A stretch of DNA of 45,133 bases from Candidatus Methanophagales archaeon (lineage in GTDB: Archaea; Halobacteriota; Syntropharchaeia; Alkanophagales; Methanospirareceae). The DNA lies in assembly GCA_030602585.1 (NCBI GenBank), contig JAUVZJ010000011.1:1-45133 (forward strand), written 5' to 3'. Below, piece after piece: positions 9,009 through 16,798 of this stretch; position 1 is the first letter of the stretch, and each line of letters starts with the position of its first letter. Below the pieces are notes generated by a model. The model was not told the DNA's origin, made no database searches, and saw only the letters and a list, made by a program, of their open reading frames with translations. A program made the position numbers and the translations under genes.

Positions 9009-10917
9009 GATGAAACCTCCGGTTAATAAATTCTTCTCCACTAATTGGCATTGGACTGGATGCCCCTAACTCTCGTAAAAACGTGCTACTTTGTACCTTC
9101 GCTACATTCCCACTAATCGTGTGCTTTATCTTCATTGATTTTGCCATACCCACATTCATCCATAATACACTACTCAAAATCAATATTTTCTTTGCTCTTG
9201 TTATGCCCACATAAAATAATCTTCTACCTTCTTCAAGCTCATCCTGCTGCTCATTAGGAGTTTTTGTTTCATCGATTAGAGGTATTAATCCTTCTATACA
9301 GGAGGGAACAATAACCAAATCTGCTTCAAGCCCTTTTGCTTTGTGAAGACTCATAATACTAATTTCCGATCTTTCGTGCGGAATCTCGGGATGGGTCAAT
9401 TCTTCTCTTAATCTTTTTAATAATTCTTTGGATGTTGTGTCCTTTTCTACTATTTCCAATGCAATTTTTCTTAGTTGAGAACATTCAGTCATATCCTCTG
9501 GGAAGCATTCATCCACCAATCCAATGCCAACTTTATCTCCTATATTCGCTTTAATATCGATTAATCTTGAATACTGATCAATCAGTGGTTGGCATCGATC
9601 TAGATGTAATATGCCTCTCCTCATTTTTTCTAATGCATCGTTGAGAGAATCACCACTTTGTTCGCAATGTTCGCGTAATCTGGAATACGGCGCTGCACGC
9701 CAATTTGCACTTCCCTGACCCAACCACCACCGAAGAGCCACTCTATCTTCAGGGTTGGCTATAAGACCCAATAAAGTAAATCGCTCTTGAGCGATATTAT
9801 CTTTAATAATATCATCATTATAATAGTTGATTGCCTCCAGATTTGACTCCCGTAACTCTTCAGAAATCATGTCTGCAATGCTTTGTCTTTGTGCCAATAT
9901 CAAAGCATCACCGGGGGATATTTCCTCATTTTCTACATAGTACCTCACAATTTTCGCTATACCTTCTGCCTCTTTTCTTTGCCCCGTCCATTGCAAGATT
10001 TGAATCTCTCCATCTATGCTATCCGGCATTTCATTTAACTCCTTTGGATATCTGTCATTTCTTGAAATTAATTCTTTTGCAACTTGAACGAACGATTTTG
10101 GGCAGCGCCTACAATCAACCAATACTTCATCATGCGTGTTTGGATGAGATGAATCAAATCGGATAATGCCTTCAGGATGCGCATATTTAAATCCGTAAAT
10201 TGATTGATCATCATCGCCAGCTATGGATAGATTTGCATCCTCTGCAAGAATATCTATTAAAACCTGCTCTGCTTTATTTAAGTCTTGATATTCATCTACA
10301 ATGACCTGTTTAAACTTCTTTCTGTATGTACTTTCGGGATTATATCGCAAATATTGAAGTGCGATTGGAATTAATTCACCAATTAACATAGATTGATGGA
10401 ATTTCAACCAGGATACTAATTTTTGTTCAAAATTTTTTTCTTCATCAGATTGCGCCCATCCCGGCTCATCATGTTGTAATCTAGCCCACGCAGATTCATA
10501 TGATATAATATTTTTTCTTAATTCACGAATTCCACCGAGTTCTTGATATTTTAAATCATGCAAAAGAGATTCCATCTCAAATTTTAATAATGGTCTGGGA
10601 GTTCTATGTGTAGTCTCAATAACTTGCTCCTTTTGAAGCATTGAAAAAGAAAAGCTGTGTAATGTTGTTGCGATAAGATCATCTCCTCCCTCAATACTAA
10701 GATCTGAAACTTTTCTTACAAGATCCTTAGCTGCCATCCTTGTAAATGTTACAAGAAATATATCTTTTGGATTTTCGCCTTCTTCAAGAAGTCTGGATAC
10801 TCTCCTCATTATAGCAAACGTCTTTCCCGTGCCGGGTCCTGCAAGTACCCTTAAAGGCGAACCTCTATAAGCTGCTACATTCAAATACGGTGACTCTAAA
10901 TCATCATTCCACGACAT
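8998..10917 (-). CDS. UvrD/Rep-family superfamily I DNA helicase
   Basis: 639 aa with all core SF1A motifs. Motif I is LAGPGTGKT (25-33), motif Ia VTFTRMAAKDL, motif II VIVDEYQDLN, motif III AGDDDQSIYGFKYA. Motif IV lies in the DCRRCPKSF region. Motif V is MSLHKAKGLEADLVIVP and motif VI RRLFYVGITRAKKI. It is predicted to unwind DNA 3'-5' with ATP. UvrD-like helicases occur both in repair and in defence operons. Here the gene sits inside a restriction-modification operon and is bracketed by duplicated mod sequence, which suggests an acquired effector rather than the housekeeping helicase. Its ATG directly follows the stop of the mod stub (TAGATG), and its 3' end overlaps mod. Confidence 0.9.
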   Translation of the reverse strand: MSWNDDLESPYLNVAAYRGSPLRVLAGPGTGKTFAIMRRVSRLLEEGENPKDIFLVTFTRMAAKDLVRKVSDLSIEGGDDLIATTLHSFSFSMLQKEQVIETTHRTPRPLLKFEMESLLHDLKYQELGGIRELRKNIISYESAWARLQHDEPGWAQSDEEKNFEQKLVSWLKFHQSMLIGELIPIALQYLRYNPESTYRKKFKQVIVDEYQDLNKAEQVLIDILAEDANLSIAGDDDQSIYGFKYAHPEGIIRFDSSHPNTHDEVLVDCRRCPKSFVQVAKELISRNDRYPKELNEMPDSIDGEIQILQWTGQRKEAEGIAKIVRYYVENEEISPGDALILAQRQSIADMISEELRESNLEAINYYNDDIIKDNIAQERFTLLGLIANPEDRVALRWWLGQGSANWRAAPYSRLREHCEQSGDSLNDALEKMRRGILHLDRCQPLIDQYSRLIDIKANIGDKVGIGLVDECFPEDMTECSQLRKIALEIVEKDTTSKELLKRLREELTHPEIPHERSEISIMSLHKAKGLEADLVIVPSCIEGLIPLIDETKTPNEQQDELEEGRRLFYVGITRAKKILILSSVLWMNVGMAKSMKIKHTISGNVAKVQSSTFLRELGASSPMPISGEEFINRRFHHAK

Positions 10918-11055
10918 CTAAAACACCTCATGCTTTATGCAAAGAGAGAATTGGGCGGTTTGGAAGTCAATATCTTTGGGATTGGGCGCTCTTCTCGGCT
11001 TTGAACTCCATGTGAGTCTTGCACTGTCCTTTTTTCTTCGCTGGTTGTTAGACAT
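10918..11055 (-). pseudogene. truncated duplicate of the mod 5' end (45-codon stub)
   Basis: Minus-strand frame starting MSNNQRRKKDSARLTWSSKP and continuing to DIDFQTA. From QRRKK to QTA it is essentially identical in protein to mod residues about 10-38. It then diverges for eleven codons (QFSLCIKHEVF) and ends in TAG directly before the helicase ATG. It starts 5 nt downstream of the TGT-like gene stop, so it is still translated in line with the operon. It is either the original mod start left behind when the helicase gene was inserted, or a short leader kept for translational coupling. Confidence 0.8.
10955..11022. repeat. direct repeat, copy 2 (mod stub)
   Basis: Partner of the repeat at 8896-8963; 62 of 68 bases identical with only synonymous differences. 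Such divergence argues against a very recent tandem duplication and for two alleles of a mod gene being joined around the helicase gene. Confidence 0.85.
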
Positions 11056-11060
11056 GATTT

Positions 11061-12215
11061 TTAAGCCTCAAACGCTTCTTTTGCATATCTCGATAAACCC
11101 TCTTTCTCCGTGAAATATTCTCCCAAATTATTTTCTTTGATATATCGTTGTGATGTTTCAAATTCTTTAGTACTGGCAAATAGCTCATGTATCTTTGTGG
11201 CTGCAATCAAATGCGGTTGTGAAACTTTTCCTCTTTTATCGTACAAATACGCTTCTATAAACTCATTTAAATTTTTATCGGAACAAACCGCACAGTTACA
11301 GCTGAGGTTATTACTATATCGTCTATGCCAATCGGGAAGACGAAAAACGCCTATTGTCCGCCTATCAAAAAATCTCAAATATTCTGTTGGATCTGAAAGA
11401 ACGCACTCTGGTGGAGATTTTTCTCCTGTGGGTGGTGGTGGAATACGGGGTATTTTCAGGGCACAAGTGTCAATACCATATCTTTGTGGGATGTGTAATT
11501 GGGATGAGGGGAACGTAGTTGGAAACACTCTTGGAACGCCAGAAACATGTGTCCAAATCTCCTTATCGCGGTGTTTCCAGATGTATGAATAATTTGCACG
11601 ATACTTATCTATCGACCGATGGATGAAACCAACACATGAAAATGTGTTAATGTTAGCGAGTATCACATCAAACTTCCCTTTAAAATCGTGAGGCTCTAAC
11701 GATAAATTGATATATGGCATAGGTTCAAGGTTTGGGGAGCATTCCCTGATATATTCTGCCGCCGCAATCACATGTCGTTCAAATCCTGCAAAATCCGAGT
11801 TTATTGTAATATCAGGAATTGATACAACATCTGCACCCGATTCGATCTGAAGATCTAAAACTATCTTAGCATCTTCAATAGTCAGCATTTCTGTTTGCTC
11901 TAATTGAGGGAAAAACTTTGATATTGCATATTCAAAGGCATCGGTTCGCGCTGTAATCTCTCTCTTATACTTATAAAAGACTCCGTTTTGTTCACGAAAA
12001 CGTTTCACAGGATACTTTTTTGTGAATAATTTAACAATCTCTAGCAGAGGGTTGAGGATAGGGGCATCCAAATTTAATCGATCTTTATAATTCGCTTCTG
12101 TACTGGCTGCAGATCTTGTTGGGGTAGTAAAGTTTCTTTTGGTATTCTGTACCTCAACCACTCTGCCTCCAAACTTCTCTGGTAAGCTAAGAATCCTAAT
12201 TTTTTTAATTTTCAT
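11061..12215 (-). CDS. tRNA-guanine transglycosylase-fold protein, candidate DpdA-like DNA transglycosylase
   Basis: 384 aa. The C-terminal half keeps the plan of archaeal TGT enzymes. EIWTHVSGVPRVFP sits where TGTs have HLFGAGHP. YGIDTCALKIPR matches the strand bearing the nucleophilic Asp (D249 here). The zinc site is CNCAVC (C306, C308, C311) with a His in SQPHLIAATKIHEL (H335). The N-terminal half has QIESGADVVSIPD, compatible with a TIM barrel. No PUA domain is seen, and it is far shorter than archaeosine TGTs. TGT paralogues in defence loci (DpdA) insert 7-deazaguanine into DNA. Placement beside a Mod/Res/helicase operon makes a DNA-modifying role the leading inference; a tRNA enzyme is the alternative. 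Substrate is unproven. Confidence 0.65.
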   Translation of the reverse strand: MKIKKIRILSLPEKFGGRVVEVQNTKRNFTTPTRSAASTEANYKDRLNLDAPILNPLLEIVKLFTKKYPVKRFREQNGVFYKYKREITARTDAFEYAISKFFPQLEQTEMLTIEDAKIVLDLQIESGADVVSIPDITINSDFAGFERHVIAAAEYIRECSPNLEPMPYINLSLEPHDFKGKFDVILANINTFSCVGFIHRSIDKYRANYSYIWKHRDKEIWTHVSGVPRVFPTTFPSSQLHIPQRYGIDTCALKIPRIPPPPTGEKSPPECVLSDPTEYLRFFDRRTIGVFRLPDWHRRYSNNLSCNCAVCSDKNLNEFIEAYLYDKRGKVSQPHLIAATKIHELFASTKEFETSQRYIKENNLGEYFTEKEGLSRYAKEAFEA

Positions 12216-12898
12216 TAAATACGCCTCCTTGAAGGTATAATATCTTCCCTTATTTCAGATTTAGCTGTATATGCACTATAATCAGAATAAACACGGTTTA
12301 AAATTCCATGATAACCCAGCTGATCCCAGCCCATTCTTTTATTCTGTAATTCTCTAAACTCCTCTTCATTCAATTTTTTTATTACTTCTTCTACTAATCT
12401 CTCACCTTTCTCAGTCAGTTTAAAATACTCTTTTCCCGTTCCTTTTCTCCCAGAAATGTCTATGATGCCTTCCATTCCAAATTTATTTATGAGTGAATCC
12501 ACTTTCTTGCTGTACGGTCCAAATTTATAAGGAACGTATCCAAAAGTTTCCGAGGGTATCTCAAAATCAGGAGCAAACTCCTTTTCTATTAAGAACAGTT
12601 GTTTCATAAATGAGAGCATCCCCTTTATTGCAAAGTTCTTCTGTGCGTATAGTAATGCAAGAATCCAATCCTCAACACTCATCAATTCCCTTTCCCCTCC
12701 TCTTTTGGCCCGCGCCTTCTCAATAGCCTTCTGTAAATCCACCGGGTGATAAGTCAGAAAACCACATTTTGGACATTTGTAAAATCTTACCTCCACCCCT
12801 TTTATCTCTGTTACACCCTCCTCTCTTGGCACCCCGCAGTGACATAATTCATTCTCAATATCCTTCTTAAATTGGTCTTCCTTTATCACTTCCATCAT
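12215..12898 (-). CDS. antitoxin-like protein: N-terminal zinc finger plus Panacea-type domain
   Basis: 227 aa. Residues about 18-45 carry LCHCGVP and KCPKCGF, a two-knuckle zinc ribbon as in MqsA-type antitoxins. Residues about 75-175 (VEDWILALLYAQKNFAIKGM, then GYVPYKFGPYSKKVDSLI, then YFKLTEKGERLVEEV) resemble the Panacea/SocA-like (DUF4065) domain found in antitoxins, including the FGPYS motif and a winged-helix-like end. Its ATG overlaps the stop of the upstream toxin-like gene by 4 nt (ATGA), and its end abuts the TGT-like gene. Antitoxin assignment is inferred from domain pairing and position. Confidence 0.6.
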   Translation of the reverse strand: MMEVIKEDQFKKDIENELCHCGVPREEGVTEIKGVEVRFYKCPKCGFLTYHPVDLQKAIEKARAKRGGERELMSVEDWILALLYAQKNFAIKGMLSFMKQLFLIEKEFAPDFEIPSETFGYVPYKFGPYSKKVDSLINKFGMEGIIDISGRKGTGKEYFKLTEKGERLVEEVIKKLNEEEFRELQNKRMGWDQLGYHGILNRVYSDYSAYTAKSEIREDIIPSRRRI

Positions 12899-13173
12899 TT
12901 TTTATACGGGGCAACATGCGTTATTGCCCAACATTCTTCTTTGATATCCCTGCAGTAGTCTAAAGCCACTACTACCCTTATCCTTTTTCTACGCCATGTT
13001 GAACATCTTTCGCGGATACCATGTTTGCGGCGAGATTTCTCACAATCATTCCCTTCTCTCAGTATATATATTATATCGTATACATCCATATCTAACTTAT
13101 TCATTTCTATATATGCTGCTTTTGTTATTCTGATTTCTCGCCCATCCCATAAAAAACCTTCGATAAAATTCAT
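12895..13173 (-). CDS. small toxin-like protein (DUF4258/MqsR-like RNase fold suspected)
   Basis: 92 aa, basic. The pattern is an N-terminal helix (ITKAAYIEMNKLDMDVYDIIYIL), a Lys/Arg-rich loop, then paired strands RCSTWRRKRIRVVVALDYC and EECWAITHVAPYKK. That is the order seen in DUF4258/RelE-MqsR-like endoribonuclease toxins, whose last strand often holds the catalytic His. It is the first gene of the minus-strand run and is followed, with a 4 nt overlap, by the zinc-finger/Panacea protein, the toxin-first order of mqsRA. RNase activity is inference from fold pattern and context. Confidence 0.55.
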   Translation of the reverse strand: MNFIEGFLWDGREIRITKAAYIEMNKLDMDVYDIIYILREGNDCEKSRRKHGIRERCSTWRRKRIRVVVALDYCRDIKEECWAITHVAPYKK

Positions 13174-13476
13174 TCTAAATACACTTGGTTATAAAAAAAC
13201 TTATAATTTATGCGTATTTTCCCGCTTTATAAATATAGAGAGCGAGGGAGAGATAGAACAATTAATGGATATTGGTCAGAAACGTTTGAAACTTTAGAAG
13301 GAGCATTAAATTATGCTCGAAGAACAGGAAAAGCTAATATTAGCACAAGTGCCTTTTGTATTAGGTGAAGAAAATAATGAAAAGTTTATGATGAGGCCTA
13401 ATAGTAATTTTGGTATTTTGTATTGTTTGGCATTTGGAGTTTGGGATTTATAAGTCCACCGAATATTGGGCAATTA
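13174..13476. other. intergenic region at the island border, with promoter and possible small frame
   Basis: The left part is AT-rich and holds TATA-like ATTTATAAAG (about 13222-13231, minus sense) that could drive the toxin-antitoxin gene pair. On the plus strand a 46-codon frame (13313-13453) starts MLEEQEKLILAQVPFVLGEE after a GAAGGAG motif. A second frame just upstream reads ETFETLEGALNYARRTGKAN before stopping. Both look like gene remnants rather than intact genes; I recognise neither. Confidence 0.4.
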
Positions 13477-14082
13477 CTATCCCTTGTAACCCCTTCCAAT
13501 CACATAAACTTCCGCACTTCTTTTACGAGTCGCAGCGGGCGAATACGCCCTCGCATACCTGAACTTCTCCTTCACACTCCTATAAAACTTATCGTAATAA
13601 GCCCCTTGAAATATTTTCGCAACGAAGTTACCATTTTTCCTTAAAAGCGCAGAAGCAATGTTTAACGCTGATTTGCTCAGTTCAAAGGAGCGAAAATGGT
13701 CGTAATCCCTATTCCCGGACAATTTTGGCGATGCATCCGAAATCACGACATCCACAGCGTCTCTTCCTTTCACTAAATCTTCGATAGCCTTTATCGTCTC
13801 CTCTTCTTTCGTTATGTCACCTTTTATTATCACCACGTCCTCTATTTCTTCTATACGCTGCAAATCCACGCTTATGACCACTCCTCGCTCGCCGACTAAC
13901 CCTTTTGCAACCTGAGACCAGCCTCCGGGGGCAGCACCCAGATCAACGACAACGTCACCCGCTTTTATCACCTCGAACTTATCGGCTATTTGCAACAGTT
14001 TAAATGCGGAACGAGACCTGTAACCTTCCTTTTTCGCTCTTTTATAAAATCTGTCGGTTTTCAAGTCTGCTTGTTTTACCAT
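13477..14082 (-). CDS. rlmE: ribosomal RNA 2'-O-methyltransferase, RlmE/FtsJ family
   Basis: 201 aa, the full length of the family, which methylates a 2'-OH in the ribosomal A-loop (23S U2552 in E. coli) or tRNA. The SAM-binding motif is VVDLGAAPGGWSQVAKG (about 45-61). The catalytic K-D-K-E tetrad is visible as K28 (SAFKLLQI), D116 (ISDASPK), K156 (FVAKIFQG) and E191 (RSAEVYV). The N-terminal YRSRSAFKL motif is intact. There is no TRAM extension. It begins just downstream (20 nt) of the small gene at 14103-14288, so the two are probably co-transcribed. Confidence 0.93.
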   Translation of the reverse strand: MVKQADLKTDRFYKRAKKEGYRSRSAFKLLQIADKFEVIKAGDVVVDLGAAPGGWSQVAKGLVGERGVVISVDLQRIEEIEDVVIIKGDITKEEETIKAIEDLVKGRDAVDVVISDASPKLSGNRDYDHFRSFELSKSALNIASALLRKNGNFVAKIFQGAYYDKFYRSVKEKFRYARAYSPAATRKRSAEVYVIGRGYKG

Positions 14083-14102
14083 GTCGTTATTTTAAAATTC
14101 CT

Positions 14103-14288
14103 TCATTTCCGCTTCACCTTTATCTCTATCTCCTCCCACTCCTCCTTCACGCCCTTTAACGCAGAAACCGCACCGGCAATCGCCTTCCCTATCACGTTTT
14201 GCACGAACTCGTTTGCTACTATCTCTTCCTTATCCACAAATATCTCCACTTCTACTTCCATTATTATCTTTCTCCCATAGCCGTTCAT
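14103..14288 (-). CDS. small acidic-basic hypothetical protein upstream of rlmE
   Basis: 61 aa, of unknown function. Sequence is highly charged: a beta strand (MEVEVEIFVDKEEIVA), a helix (FVQNVIGKAIAGAVSALKGV) and a last strand (EEIEIKVKRK), so a compact beta-alpha-beta fold is plausible. An internal ATG at 14261 preceded by GGGAG is a credible alternative start and would remove nine residues. Its end lies 20 nt before rlmE on the same strand, supporting an operon and perhaps an RNA-linked role. Confidence 0.6.
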   Translation of the reverse strand: MNGYGRKIIMEVEVEIFVDKEEIVANEFVQNVIGKAIAGAVSALKGVKEEWEEIEIKVKRK

Positions 14289-14328
14289 ATCATAAATTAA
14301 TAAGTGAACTTCAGGGAAATAAGTTCTC

Positions 14329-14360
14329 TTGGTTTCTTTGATTAAACTTTCTTTTCAAGT
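14329..14360. repeat. dispersed palindrome-type element, partial copy A
   Basis: TTGGTTTCTTTGATTAAACT followed by TTCTTTTCAAG matches the left half of copies near 16863 and 41851 and the middle of 26463-26527. It covers the last codons and the stop of moaA and the few bases after it. Confidence 0.5.
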
Positions 14361-15338
14361 GGAAGTGTGAAAAAACGGCTCTCTATACTTCACCGCCAAC
14401 TTCAATCTGTTTATTATGTGCTTCTCGTCCACGCTCTCTATGGGAACGAGATTATCATCTCTAAGCAAACAGGTCTTTATCTTTCCTTCGGACGTTATTC
14501 TTAACCGGGAGCAATTTGCACAGAATGCTGTATTATCTATCGGGTGAACAACCTCTACTTCTACGCCATCCACGAAATATTTCTTTCTGCGCTGCAACTC
14601 TCTCGTTTTTATAGCCGACGCTTTCGATTTGAGTTCGTCTTCGAGTTCATAAAAGTCTGCTTTATAATTTAGCATAGTGTGGGACTCTGCTCCACGATCC
14701 CGCGAGCCCTGTAAGGGCTTATGGTTAAAAGAAGGAATCAACTCTATTAGCTGCAGGATTGCCATTTCTCCACCACCTCTTTTATTGCACTCACGCACAA
14801 AATCCACCATGCTAACTATCTCATCCTCGTTTATTCCTTTCAGGAGAACCATGTTCAGCTTGAGCGGCGTAAGACGGGCATCAATCGCACTGTATATACC
14901 CTCAATCACCTTCGGAAGATTGTTTCTCGAAGACGTGATGAAATCATATCTCTCCTCTTTAAGCGAATCCAGACTGACATTCACCCTGTCCAAGCCCGCA
15001 TCCGCAAGTTCAGCCGCATATTTGCTCAATAATACGCCATTTGTAGTCGCGGATATGTCGTCTTCAAAATCTCTCATGCCCTGCACTATCTCCACGAGGT
15101 CATCTCGCATCAAAGGCTCGCCACCTGAGAATTTTATTTTCCTTATGTCAAAATAAACAGATGCAACTCTCGCTATTTCCACTACCACTTCAGCACTAAT
15201 CTCTCCGGTTACCGATTCTTCTCTCTTTTCGCCCTCGCTATGGCAATATATGCAGTTCAAATTACATCTTCTCGTGAGTGAAAACCGCAAACTCCTTATC
15301 TCTCTACCATAATCATCTATTAATCGCTCCTTATCCAT
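14355..15338 (-). CDS. moaA: GTP 3',8-cyclase MoaA (molybdenum cofactor biosynthesis)
   Basis: MoaA and MoaC convert GTP to cyclic pyranopterin monophosphate, the first step of molybdopterin synthesis. About 327 aa. The radical SAM cluster motif is RRCNLNCIYCHSEG (CxxxCxxC), followed by KFSGGEPLMR, ATTNGVLL and VNVSLDSL. The second [4Fe-4S] site is FCANCSRLRITSEGKIKTCLL. Start 15338 fits AAGGAG about 9 nt upstream. Two oddities: an extra loop of about 15 residues (HKPLQGSRDRGAESHTM), encoded by hairpin-rich DNA, and no C-terminal Gly-Gly. moaD and moaE are 7 kb away; a molybdoenzyme operon in the window is a likely client. Confidence 0.93.
   Translation of the reverse strand: MDKERLIDDYGREIRSLRFSLTRRCNLNCIYCHSEGEKREESVTGEISAEVVVEIARVASVYFDIRKIKFSGGEPLMRDDLVEIVQGMRDFEDDISATTNGVLLSKYAAELADAGLDRVNVSLDSLKEERYDFITSSRNNLPKVIEGIYSAIDARLTPLKLNMVLLKGINEDEIVSMVDFVRECNKRGGGEMAILQLIELIPSFNHKPLQGSRDRGAESHTMLNYKADFYELEDELKSKASAIKTRELQRRKKYFVDGVEVEVVHPIDNTAFCANCSRLRITSEGKIKTCLLRDDNLVPIESVDEKHIINRLKLAVKYREPFFHTST
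14676..14722. repeat. small hairpin-rich insertion inside moaA
   Basis: AGCCCTGTAAGGGCT (14705-14719) is a perfect 6 bp stem with 3 nt loop, preceded by a weaker stem GTGG/CCAC (14679-14695). It encodes a loop not expected in MoaA proteins and keeps the frame open. It resembles in concept the in-frame palindromic elements of Rickettsia. Confidence 0.4.
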
Positions 15339-15373
15339 TTTCACTCACTCCTTACTTAAAAAGCGTTATGCTA

Positions 15374-16780
15374 TTATGTTATAAACTTCCTTATCGCGTC
15401 CTCCGTGACCCCAACGAACTTCTTCATCAACTTATCCTTTATTTCCTCCGTTGCACCTTCCACAGTCACGCGTATCAAAGGCGAAGTGTTAGAAGCCCTT
15501 ATAAGCACCCAGCCCTCCCCCTCTTCTTCTTCTTTCAGGTCTATTCTTATCCCATCCATTGTATTTATCCTATCAGCCCCATATTCGTATGCTAAACGGT
15601 CAGCAAGAACCCGCATCACCTCAAACTTCACCGCATCAGCACATTGAAGATTCTTCCGCACCTTTGGATACTTTGGCAACTCGTCCACAAGCTCCGATAA
15701 CTTATTTCCCGTTTTAACCAGAATCTCCGCTATTTTCAACGGTATTACCATCGCATCGTCAAACGGAAAAAAGGAAGGTATAACATAATGCCCGCTTGAT
15801 TCTATACCAAGCACAGCATTCCTCTTTTTCGCTTCCATCGTCAAGAAAGTATGACCAACCGGTATCCTATCTATTTTACCACCTAACCGCTCTAACTCAC
15901 GCTCGACAAGCATGGAGCATTCAACGTTTGCTAAAACAGTTCCTTTTCTCGCTTCTAATAACGCCTTAGCTATGATAACGCCACACTGGTCTGCACTTAG
16001 CATTCTTCCGCTATCATCCACAATTGCCACTCTATCGCCGTCACCATCGAAAGCCACGCCAAAATCTGCTTTTTTTCGTTTCACTTCTGCTTTTAAAGCG
16101 CCTAAACTCGCATCTGTTGGTTCCGAGGGTCTATTAGGAAAGGAAGGGTCAGGATTTGAAAACAGCGCTTCGGTTTTCAGGTTCACTCGTTCCATCACAT
16201 CCAACGCCACCAATCCCATGCTTCCGTTTCCGCAATCCAGCACGATTTCTTTTCCTTCGAAAATCTCACGGTTAAACCTTTCCGTTATGTACTCTATATA
16301 TTTGTCTCTCAAATCTACCTCATGATAGTTCCCAACTTCACTCCACGAAACCTCTTTCCCTTTTCCTTCCAGCACTATATCCCTTATCTTTTCATTCTCC
16401 TCGGCTGAGAACCCTATTCCTTCCCCGGTATAAAGCTTCACGCCGTTCCATTCCGGTGGTAGATGAGACGCCGTTACATACGCAGTTATATCATTCTTGA
16501 GCAGCCATCCAGAAAAAGCACAAACACCAAATGAGGTTGTTCCTGCATTAGTCACGTCAATGCCCGAAGAAAGCAGACCAGAAATTAGCGCATTCGAGAG
16601 CAAAGGAGATGTAGTTCGTATGTCGTTACCAACAACCACGCTCTTTTTGCCGCTCTCTTTCGCATACGACCCCAGAGCCAGTCCTATCTTTAACATCGTC
16701 TCCGGATACAGGTCATCATTGAAAATCCCTCTTATGTCATACGCTCTGAATATATGTGCGGGTATTTGTCTTTCGTGCAT
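15374..16780 (-). CDS. phosphomannomutase/phosphoglucomutase family protein
   Basis: About 468 aa alpha-D-phosphohexomutase, which interconverts hexose 6- and 1-phosphates for glycan and nucleotide-sugar synthesis. The phosphoserine loop is YVTASHLPPEWNGVKL (S105). The Mg2+ loop is GVAFDGDGDRVAIVDDSG. The sugar-specificity segment is LGIESSGHYV, and the C-terminal phosphate-binding loop is RASNTSPLIRVTVEG. GIESSGHY fits dual Man/Glc enzymes and GlmM-type enzymes alike, so substrate is not settled. Start at ATG 16780 is chosen; a GTG six codons upstream is possible. No Shine-Dalgarno sequence is visible, suggesting a leaderless message. Confidence 0.9.
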   Translation of the reverse strand: MHERQIPAHIFRAYDIRGIFNDDLYPETMLKIGLALGSYAKESGKKSVVVGNDIRTTSPLLSNALISGLLSSGIDVTNAGTTSFGVCAFSGWLLKNDITAYVTASHLPPEWNGVKLYTGEGIGFSAEENEKIRDIVLEGKGKEVSWSEVGNYHEVDLRDKYIEYITERFNREIFEGKEIVLDCGNGSMGLVALDVMERVNLKTEALFSNPDPSFPNRPSEPTDASLGALKAEVKRKKADFGVAFDGDGDRVAIVDDSGRMLSADQCGVIIAKALLEARKGTVLANVECSMLVERELERLGGKIDRIPVGHTFLTMEAKKRNAVLGIESSGHYVIPSFFPFDDAMVIPLKIAEILVKTGNKLSELVDELPKYPKVRKNLQCADAVKFEVMRVLADRLAYEYGADRINTMDGIRIDLKEEEEGEGWVLIRASNTSPLIRVTVEGATEEIKDKLMKKFVGVTEDAIRKFIT

Positions 16781-16798
16781 CGCTATAATATGATACAC

